From Lobulomyces angularis (lineage: Eukaryota; Chytridiomycota; Chytridiomycetes; Lobulomycetales; Lobulomycetaceae), in the NCBI GenBank assembly GCA_027604685.1, contig JADHYX010000410.1:1-19589 (forward strand): DNA of 19,589 bases. The letters are read 5' to 3'. The notes beneath the pieces are model-generated. The model was not told where the DNA came from. It saw nothing but the letters and a program-made list of their open reading frames with translations, and ran no database searches. Of this stretch, positions 8,507-16,782 are shown piece after piece; within the stretch, counting starts at the first letter, position 1, and each line of letters starts with the position of its first letter. The position numbers were made by a program, and so were the translations under genes.

Positions 8507-11185
8507 TTGAAATAACTGCTGTTGCTGTAACTGTTGGAATTGTAAAAAATGAAATTGCTGCTGAGGCGTCCTAAAATGAATTATTTAGATTTGCTTTATA
8601 AAAGAAAAAAATTGCATTTAAAAATTTTTTACATATTATTTAAACTGTTTTGGGTTAATTGTTGTTGCTGTTGCGGAGACAAATTTGAAAAGTTTAATAA
8701 CCTATTGTTGTTAGCTAAAAAAAAAAATTGAAAAAATTAAATAAATTTTTGAATTTCTAAGAAAGAATCTAAATTACCCAAATTTTGTGCTAACAACTGT
8801 TGTTGTAACAGCTGCTGTTGCTGATGACTTAAATTTCCCATTCCAACATTATGTAATGGATTTGGTGAAATATTATTAACACCACCTGTTTCGAATATAG
8901 TTAGAGGTGTCTTTATAAAGCAAAAAGCAAATAATCTACTTTGCTCTAGATAAAATTTTCATTAATAACAAACTACTTGCAAGAAAAATGAAAATTTAAT
9001 TTTACGCGCAACTAAGACCAATCCCTGAAAATTTTGCAATTTTTGAGAGCCTTCAACAGGATTTTGTTCACCAAATCTAAAAAAAAAAAATTTAATGCAT
9101 AAATTTAAAATGTAATGGCTAAATAACAAATAATCCAAGTTGATATTTTTTTTGAAAATACCTAACAATCGCTAAAAAATTTTTTGAAGCTAATACATTG
9201 ATGAGATTCCGAAAAATCATGTTATTATTGTTATTTACTCCATCTAAACTTGCGTCATTAAATTGCATAATTGGAACTAAAAAGATAAAAGTTTAAGATT
9301 TTGTATTCCATTATTATTTTTTACTTTGATTAGCTTGTGCAATTTTCTGCATTAAAGCAAATGGCAGTTAAATATAAAGTTATTAATAAATTTTTTTTTT
9401 GCTTTACTTGAAGATTATCAAAAGAACCCTGGTTTGTAGACGTAATTTTTAGTTTACTAGGCCACAGGTGGGAAAAACTTAATAAGAAATATTAATTAAC
9501 AGTTACCATCGGATTAAATAATACAAAAATTAAATAAACATAAAGAAAAATTTTGCTCACAAATGTTCTTTACTGGATAAAAAGTATCTTGAAGTAATTA
9601 CTGACGCATTAACGTTACAAACCAACTCTCGTGCAGCTCCAGTAGAATCTACAATTTATCAAGATGTCATTTTTTTTTTTAACTTCATTAACTTTCATAC
9701 CTGTGGTGTTCCAAGAAATTTGACCTGACCAAAAAGGAATAGTTCGATTATTATTAACTTGGGTGTTGGAAGATTGAGCAGTAGCAGAATTTGCTTGTTG
9801 AGGTCGTGAACTTTCGGTGGTATTGGTAAGATTAGAATTTGTTTCAGATTGCTGTCTCTGAAATGCCAGTAAGGCAGCATTATTTGCTGCATTATTTTGC
9901 AAAATACCACTAGTAACTGCAGCAGGAGCAGGGGAAGATGATGCATTTACCAAATTATCGTTCTTGGCCATATTTTTTTCATGGTGATTTTTTATATTAT
10001 TAATTAAAGTTAAATTATTCATAAATGTTTGATTTTGCAATTTTAACTTTTGCTGTTGCACAAGTAATTGCTGGGCATCTGGTACTTTGGCTGGTACACC
10101 ATTTCCGCTAGTTTGTGGACTTTGCGCGTTTTTAACAGGCTGATTGTTAGCAGGTTGATTTGACGGTTGCTGCTGTTGTTGCATTTTAAGTTGAAGTTGT
10201 TGCTTCTTAGTTAGTTTTTTTTCTGAAGATCCTGATGATTCTCTTTTTAACGTTTTTTCTACAAGTAGTGATTCAAAACATTTTAGACAAAAAGTTATAA
10301 CTTACATACCTGGGAAGTTTAGGCCAGAAAGCTTAACACTATAGTTATGCTTTAAAAGATCCGTAATAGGCGAACCGTTAATCTAAAAAAACAAGTGAGA
10401 AATTAACTTACTCAAAACTCTCTGTAGTAATAAGATATTCGTATACCTTATCTATTAAGCTTTCGACTTCGTGTAAGCTTTTCCTAGGGCTTATTAAACT
10501 TAACTTAATATTTTCCGATATGAAATGTTTTTCCAACTGATCAAAACCGTAACTTGCAAATTTGCTTTGCGTATGTAATCTAGAGCTATCAGAATGACTT
10601 CTAGTATTAGTAATCAAAATAACAAATCTTTCTTTTAAAGTATTTTCTGTGGAATCCACAGATTTCACATTTTCAAAAGCCTAAAATGAAAAAATAAATT
10701 TATTAAAGTAAATGCAAAACATACCTCACAGCAAGAAACTAAACCTTCAATGGTGGCATTTTTCAATAAACCGCCATCTTGAAATTCCAACGAAGAATAG
10801 TTTTCATATACAACATCCAGATCATTTGTAAAATTTGTAATACTTTTAGTTGTTTTAAAGGAAAATGGTTGATAATCACTAAAAGTCATTAAAGCTACAC
10901 TCTTTGGTGGACTCTACGTAAAAAAAAAAATATATATATATATATTTGAATTAATTAAATTTTGATTTTTATTTTTGGCGTAAGATTTGTTTCATTTCGT
11001 TAGCATTTACAAATAAATTGTTGGATATTAAATTTAGTGTTTCGCATTATAAAGAAATTGGAAGTTTGGATTACAATGTTTGTCAACAGAGGTTTCAGAT
11101 ATTTAGTTAATATATGGTTTGCGCATTGCTTCATTGAAGCATTCGTATCTACTAGTATTATAATTTCTTTGACTTCAAGGACCAT
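8444..11185 (-). CDS. MED25: Mediator complex subunit 25
   Basis: Thirteen exons (11185-11075, 10913-10725, 10680-10447, 10382-10310, 10258-9701, 9648-9561, 9477-9408, 9346-9325, 9276-9162, 9076-9006, 8945-8778, 8714-8633, 8570-8444) give 635 residues with every phase closing. Residues 1-200 are the MED25 von Willebrand A domain (IIILVDTNASM near the start; LSLISPRKSLHEVESL matches the family's SIVSPRK helix). About 203-375 is a Gln/Asn/Ala-rich linker. About 377-510 is the activator-interaction (PTOV/ACID) barrel: FWSGQISW, then HLWPSKLKI, then FQGLVLVAQQ. The tail is Gln-rich and ends in 21 glutamines. In animals and plants MED25 anchors to Mediator through the VWA domain and binds activators through ACID. 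The first intron (161 nt) and the 9005-8946 intron are the least certain joins. The fast-evolving ACID region is recognised by order and motifs rather than by high identity. Confidence 0.9.
8447..8509 (-). repeat. CAG/CAA microsatellite encoding Gln21
   Basis: Twenty-one consecutive CAG or CAA codons lie immediately before the MED25 stop. The first six codons counted from the stop (one CAA, then CAG) are nearly pure, and the rest alternate CAA and CAG, a mix that limits slippage. It is followed by further Gln-rich codons to 8570. Confidence 0.9.
10914..11074 (-). other. Long first intron of MED25 with A-run and (TA)7
   Basis: At 161 nt this is the longest intron in the window. It holds an A11 run and a TA dinucleotide repeat at 10920-10945 (plus strand). 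The donor GTAATC after codon 37 is the only one that keeps phase with the acceptor at 10914. The intervening stretch contains no other AG on the coding strand, which supports a single long intron. Confidence 0.6.
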
Positions 11186-11421
11186 TTTTAAAAAATTGAA
11201 ATTGTTGAAATATAATATGATTTTTCGAATCAAAAATATGCAGGTATATTTTTTGAATCATTGGAATAGACAGATTTAAGAAATAGATTAATAATATAAT
11301 AGAATATAATAGAGCTTTTTGAAGTAATAAACAAGAATAAAACTTAATAAAGATGTAGACTCAAAAAAATTGAAACTATATCAAAAAAACAAAATTTACA
11401 GATTGACAAACTAAATACAAA
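11186..11421. other. Intergenic, Yop1 3' end to MED25 5' end
   Basis: 236 bp of AT-rich DNA between two minus-strand genes. It should contain the MED25 promoter and the Yop1 3' UTR. A plus-strand open frame here (11037-11279) is the shadow of MED25 exon 1. Nothing else stands out. Confidence 0.5.
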
Positions 11422-12328
11422 TTATTCTTCTTTCTTTTCTGCTTCTGCTTTAACTTCCTGCATGGTATCTGCAGCACTCTACATCAAAAACAATCATAAG
11501 TTTCATTTATGTGTTTAGCAAACCTTTTTAATTTCATTAATTGCATCATCTAAACCCTTTTCTTGTTTGATTCCGTATGGCCTTATTATTTTATAGTACA
11601 AAACTGAAGCTCCTCTGGTCTGAGGCAAGCTAAACAAAAAATTTTAAATAAAATGAAATTGAAAAAAATAAGTATTACGCTAGATATAAAAGGGCAGCTG
11701 CTTTGAAAGTATAAAAAAAAGGTACCCTATAAAAAGATTATGATTCATGATCTAGAAATAAGGAGTTACCAGTATAAGATCAGGTGATTAAAAAATTCAA
11801 TTACATTGAACAAACTGAAAACTATCCAGTAAACTAACCACTGTGTAGTGTCTTCCTACCAGATTTTTTTAAAATTTTTAATAAAAATAAAATAAAGCAG
11901 TCTAAACTACCTTACGACCTCTTTCAACTGCGTTAAAGGTGGCATATGTTGGATAAATAAAGCCTATTAAACAAAACAGAAAATGATAAAAAATGAAATT
12001 TATATTCAATTTAATAATACCAACTAAATTTGTTAGTAGGTTTCCCCAAACATTAAAAAAAATTAAGAAAAAGACAATTCCAGAAATTCCTAAAAAAGGA
12101 CCATATAAGATAAAGAATAGGCAAATGGAGATATACCAGTAACGAAGTAAGTTTTTGGGACTCTAGTTTTCTTTTCAAGTAAATTAAGATAATAGGATTT
12201 GGAAAGCTTTTTGTCAAGACTGGTAAGATAACCTTGAAGATTAAATTAGTAACTTCAGCAACCACGGGTACAATACCATTTAATTTGGAGTGAAGAAGAT
12301 GCATCGATCCTGTGTTAGTTTGTGACAT
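11422..12328 (-). CDS. YOP1: Yop1/REEP5 family ER membrane-shaping protein
   Basis: Eight exons (12328-12277, 12232-12137, 12089-12021, 11963-11911, 11855-11770, 11726-11679, 11629-11524, 11478-11422) give 188 residues, the usual family size. The TB2/DP1/HVA22 domain is plain: NLLEKKTRVPKTYFVTG, a hydrophobic hairpin at about 52-75, then GFIYPTYATFNAVE, DTTQWLVYWIVFSLFNVIEF and PQTRGASVLYYKIIRPYG. The C-terminus is a charged amphipathic helix (about 160-188). Family members insert hydrophobic hairpins into the ER membrane, curve it into tubules and bind reticulons. The first intron has a textbook TACTAAT branch site, and all seven introns are 43-57 nt. The last intron starts GTTTGC, unlike nearly all others here. 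It is transcribed away from the hydroxylase gene, with 470 bp between the starts. Confidence 0.95.
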
Positions 12329-12798
12329 TATTAAACAATAAAAAAAATTTTGTTTGTGTTTTAGACATCTGTTCCACACAATTTAAGAACATAATGTTCG
12401 ATTTTTTTTAGATTAACCTAATATGATATTATCTTGCAATAGTATTGTCAGATGCAAAGTATTAACAGCAACAACTGGCTTCCATATTCCCTCTTAACAT
12501 CACTGCTCATTTGCACAATTTAAAATAAGCAGAAGCTAATAATAATAGCTTGATAACAGCTGTAAATGGTACAGCTGCATTAGAGAAAGTTATAGTAGGA
12601 CCATGTTTAAGTCACTTCATTTCTTTTGCCTTTGTTGTTGTAATTTCGCTGTAAGTTTCTAGGACACCTACTCAAGTACACTTCCAACTAGACTTTACTT
12701 AGCACTAATTTAAAGGTTTCTCTCTGCTAATTAATATATTGCAGTTAATGTCAACATATACAGTACTTTTTATTTTCAAAAAAGAGAAAAAAAAATAA
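12329..12798. other. Divergent intergenic region
   Basis: 470 bp lie between the start codons of the Yop1 (minus) and OGFOD1/Tpa1 (plus) genes and so should contain both promoters. An A-rich run precedes the plus-strand ATG. No defined element is recognised. Confidence 0.5.
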
Positions 12799-14538
12799 AT
12801 GAATTTGAAGCGAACTGGCTCTATTAGTTTAACAACAGATGATTCAAAAAAACAAAAATCAAATTCAAATGTTCTTTTGATTAACAAAGTTTTTTTTACT
12901 AGCAAATTTAATAAATATTTTAATGAGAAGTGGAATTTTCCCTCAATGAATGAGGATTCTCCTTCAACAGATAATTTAATAATTAATTCACAATCTAATT
13001 TTGTTTCAACGTATCCATTTAAATTTGCTGTATTCACAGATTTTTTAGATGCAAACTTCATTAGCAAGTTAAAAATTGAATTAGAAAATGAAACTTTCTT
13101 TCATAAGTCCAATGAGTATTCTTTTATTCTCTTCTTACATTTGAATTATTTATTATTACTATAGCCTTTATGAATTTTATCAAAGCGAAGATTTAAAGCT
13201 GACAAAGCAGGAAAACTTAAAAATGTTACAACAACAACTATACTCAAAACCATTCGTTAACATGATGGCAAAATTGACTGGCTTAGATTTAATTTCTGAC
13301 AGGATTGATATATCTTCCCATAGGTATTTTTTGTTTCTCTAATTAATATACAACTTAAGGTATCCAACTGCTGGTTATTTACTGTGTCATGATGATGACG
13401 TTCAAGATTGGAAGTCGAGTGACAGCGAAGTTACTTATTCTAGAAGAATCGCCTTCAGTATACAAAATTAAAAAACTAGGAATATTAACTTTAAAAAATT
13501 AAAGTCATTTACTTAACAGAAAAGGATTGGACTGCAGAAAATGGGGGGCTTTTACAACTTTTTGATGAATTAAATGGTCAACCAAATAAAGTTGTAACAT
13601 CTATAGTTCCCAAGTATAATTCTTTTGCGTTTTTTGAAGTGTTACCGACAAGCTACCATCAGGTTCAAGAAGTTTTTAGAAAAAACGAAAGAATATCCAT
13701 AAGGTAATATTAACTTCAAAGTTATCTTTTCTTTATTTTCTTTGATTTTCGTTCAGCGGCTGGTTGCATGGACCTAGACCAGACAGTGTAACACCATTTT
13801 TAAATAAATCTATTCGAGAGAAAGTAATAGACATATCATTTGATGATAATGAAAGTCTGGAAAATAAGGAAATATTACTCTCTGATTTTATAAATCCTGT
13901 ATATTTGACAGAAGAGTCTATTCAAACTATACAAGAAAAATTTTTAGAAACAAGCTCAATAGAGTTGACTCTATTTTTTAAAAAGGAGAAGTTTGAGATT
14001 TTAAAAAATATTGTTTTCGATGAAAAATTGAAGTCAAATTTTGAATTGATAGGACCCCCATCGTTACAAAATTACAAAACGTTAAAATTTATTAAAGATT
14101 TGGAAGTCATTAATTTAATGAAATTTTTAAGAAGTTCAACTTTTACAAGTTATATAGAAACTTTAACATCAGTTAATATAAAAAAACAACAAATTAAGAA
14201 CGTGGAAATTAGAAAATTTAGTTCATCTTGCTATACCTTAATGCATGACCAGGCCTATGAAACTGGGAACAGGCTTGATATTTATTTTCATTTTAATAGT
14301 CAAAATGAACGAATAAATGGTGGTGGCGAGGTATTTTAAATTAGACTCTAAAAATAATATGTATGCAATATAGATTCACTATGTTTATGATACCGAAACA
14401 TTGAAGACGATCACTAGGATAGCCAATACATTATCGCTGGTTTATTTAGAAGAGGGAGTGCAAAGATTTGTAAAGTATAAAAATGCATTAGATAAGGGAG
14501 AATTGATAGATATATTTATGGTCTTAAAAGAGGAGTGA
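12799..14538 (+). CDS. OGFOD1: OGFOD1/Tpa1-type prolyl 3-hydroxylase
   Basis: Six exons (12799-13115, 13165-13323, 13360-13457, 13505-13703, 13757-14330, 14374-14538) give 503 residues (human OGFOD1 542). The N-terminal catalytic 2-oxoglutarate/Fe(II) oxygenase domain has the ligands H169 and D171 (LLCHDDD) and H243 (SYHQV), with R254 (ERISISGW) for 2-oxoglutarate. DLYEFYQSEDL and FIIYLTEKDW are family-typical. The C-terminal domain, non-catalytic in the family, is complete, with YTLMHDQAYE, GGGEIHYVYDTETL and NTLSLVYLEEGVQRFVKY. Family members hydroxylate a proline of ribosomal protein uS12 (Rps23) and, in yeast, affect translation termination and mRNA decay. All active-site residues are present, so it should be active. 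A Lys-rich stretch near 17-20 may act in nuclear import. The five introns are 36-53 nt. Confidence 0.94.
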
Positions 14539-14842
14539 AATTTTTGCTGAATAATTTGTAAGAAAGTATGCAAAATGTGAATATCTCTTGACTTATGCGA
14601 AAAAATTTGGAATACTATCAAGTTTTTGTTCAATTTTCGCTTAATATAATTTAAAATTTTTTACAAAACATCCAATTCTCATAATTCTGAATTGAATTTA
14701 TAGACTTTAATGATTTCATGATTTCATGCATTTAAAAAAAATATATTATGAAATTTTAAACTTTTCTATAATTTAAGTGTTATTCAATATTATTTTTATC
14801 TAATTAAAAATTAAAATTTTTAAACCTACATTAGAGGAATTG

Positions 14843-15010
14843 GCATCTCTCTTTTCTTTTCCACCGAGCTGATGAGTTCCGTCGCAAAGTGCTAAATTAC
14901 ATCCGAAAAGCTTACACTGGATTAAAATGAACTTCCTCGATGTTTTGACCCTTAGCTTTTTTTAAGTAAAAAAAGTCTTTGTTTTAACATATTCTGCAGA
15001 CTGACTTTCT
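14843..15010 (+). ncRNA. Candidate structured RNA with box C-like motif
   Basis: A segment richer in G and C than its surroundings holds CTGATGAG (14869-14876; box C is RTGATGA, so the first base deviates), CGATGTTTTGACCC (from 14938) and a box D-like CTGA at 15001-15004. The motif order loosely recalls a U3-type box C/D RNA (C', C, D), but the conserved U3 box A and box B sequences are not evident and no clean terminal stem is found. The strand and ends are guesses. Confidence 0.2.
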
Positions 15011-15887
15011 CTTGGATGGTGAGTATTATTTTGCATCTTCCTCTTATAACTCAAAGTTGGCTTTAGCCATTCTCTTAGTTTTTTGTAAAGAACATCAAAT
15101 CATTTTACAATAGAATTTATTGAAATATAATCAAAAAGTATAGGTAGGGAAATTTTTAAGTGTATTACTTAATATACAATTTAGGAGAAAGCTTTTCCAT
15201 TACTAAAATTAATGCATTAAATCAATTTTAAAACAGAAAAGATTTCGTAAGTGCAAATTGTTAAAATTATATAATATAATGCCATAGAGACTTTATTTAC
15301 AAATTACAACAAACAAAATAAATTTATTAATTTATCAGTTCAATTAACAAAGTAGAAAAAGGGAATGTGTGCAGCAGTCGAAGCCTTTCAACCAATAGTT
15401 TTAAGAATTTTTTTGAAATACTTTTTAATAGACTGTTTTTGCAAATAATCCTGTATATAAAACAATTTAAAGATATTTAAATTAAAATAGTGCATTTCGA
15501 TTATCAGTATTTAATTGAGTTAAATTTTGTATTTAAAATTTTATATCTCTTTTGAGCCACAGATTAGTTTCTTTATGGAGTTTAAGATTTTTAATGGAAT
15601 AATAACTATAAGATAATAATTGAAATTCAATTACTGAATACAGTTGCAATGCTACTTATTTGCTGCATATTGTGAATTTGATATATTTTTAGATTATTCT
15701 AAGTTTTTACTTCTATAATTCTATTTACTCTGTAATTCTTGAAATTTTATTGGCTACTAAAACATTTTTAACTCATCATCACAAAGCTTTCATTTAGTGA
15801 GGTGATATATGATCTTCATTGCAACGTTTAATGTAGTAATTCACTGTAATTGATAACTGAATTGTTCATAATATTGGTATTATATTC

Positions 15888-15968
15888 TTGTAGGGTGACA
15901 GGAAAAAAAAGGGTTAGTTTGGCTAAGACATAGTGGCTCGGCTTGTCACTATTTTTTTTTTTTTTTTT
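15888..15968 (+). ncRNA. Candidate small Pol III RNA
   Basis: GTGACAGG at 15895-15902 can pair with CTTGTCAC at 15942-15949 (8 bp with one G-U). TTAG/CTAA can form a small inner hairpin, TGGCTAAG resembles a Pol III A box, and the stem is followed within 3 nt by a run of 17 T (15952-15968), a strong Pol III stop. No B box is visible and it does not fold as a tRNA. Confidence 0.2.
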
Positions 15969-16113
15969 GACATTCTCAAAAACATTCAAATTTCATTTAA
16001 GAGAAGAGAAGAGTTTTATATAAAATGACGACATCAAGCAGGAAAGAGCGTTTAAATTAAGTAGTTTTGAAATAAATGAATGAGATAAATAGATAGTTTA
16101 ATCTTATATGTAA

Positions 16114-16200
16114 GGGTTTTAGGGTATTGATTAACTTTTTTAGGTAAAATTAAAAACCTTAAACCCTATTAGCCAAAAGCCAAAAGCCAAAGCCACTTCC
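16114..16200 (+). repeat. Telomere-like inverted motif and 7-bp direct repeat
   Basis: GGGTTTTAGG (16114-16123) and CCTTAAACCC (16157-16166) are inverted copies differing at one base. Directly after come nearly four units of AGCCAAA (16171-16194). The significance is unknown. Confidence 0.45.
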
Positions 16201-16349
16201 AAATAGGCTTGCCCCAACCCTAATTATATGAGTAATATTTGTGTTTTCAGTAAACCGCTTACACAAAATCTGAAGGAATTTGAAACATTTTAAGTTTTAA
16301 CAGATATTTTCGAAATCTTTTGGAGTTTTGTGATAACCGGAAACAATTT

Positions 16350-16403
16350 ACTTAAGGTTCTGCCTTAAGTTGGAAAAGTTTAAAATATGGTTTAGCACTT
16401 TTC
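16350..16403 (+). repeat. Two consecutive perfect hairpins
   Basis: ACTTAAGG (16350-16357) and CCTTAAGT (16363-16370) form a perfect 8-bp stem with a 5-nt loop. Three bases later GAAAAGT (16373-16379) pairs with ACTTTTC (16397-16403). They lie about 400 bp upstream of the subtilase gene. Confidence 0.4.
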
Positions 16404-16782
16404 AAACTTCAAGAAGTAAATTAATATAATATTATTATTGTCCCATTTCGAAATATTACGAAGAGTTTCATTATTAAAGGAAAATTATATCTCTTTTTAT
16501 TAACCTTTGCTTTCTCGTAAAATCTGAGGTGTATTCATTCCAGTTGTAATTCTGATGTAATCCAATGTAAATCCAGTGTTTATCAAATTTCAGTCGAAAA
16601 AATAGAATTTAAAAGTCATTGAAAAACTTCCCTGAAAATTCTTCATAGAATATGTAGAAGCACAATCCACCCAAATATACTTCTTTTAACAATGCTACAT
16701 AAAAAATGAATATAAAAACTAAGAGTATTGATTACCTTTTCATTATAACAAATACTTTAATTATATTTTTTAAATAAAGCAA

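Larger units (their letters stand above)
14539..16782. other. 2.2-kb region without protein genes
   Basis: All frames are stop-dense and no coding similarity is seen. It contains several locally GC-richer or structured islands (14843-15010, 15888-15968, 16114-16200, 16350-16403), described separately. The 3' part must carry the subtilase promoter. A run of AT-only DNA leads into the ATG at 16783. Confidence 0.55.

Noticed and set aside
9695..9946. Leu-rich minus-strand open frame
   Set aside because: Out-of-frame shadow of the MED25 Gln/Asn linker exon.
14869..14900. Hammerhead ribozyme (CTGATGAG ... CGAAA)
   Set aside because: The two core boxes are present, but the 28 nt between them do not form stem II beyond one pair, and no consistent stems I and III with a cleavage site could be drawn.
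15895..15968. tRNA gene
   Set aside because: No B box, no T-loop and no anticodon arm; the closing stem is 8 bp with one wobble and the total length is too short.
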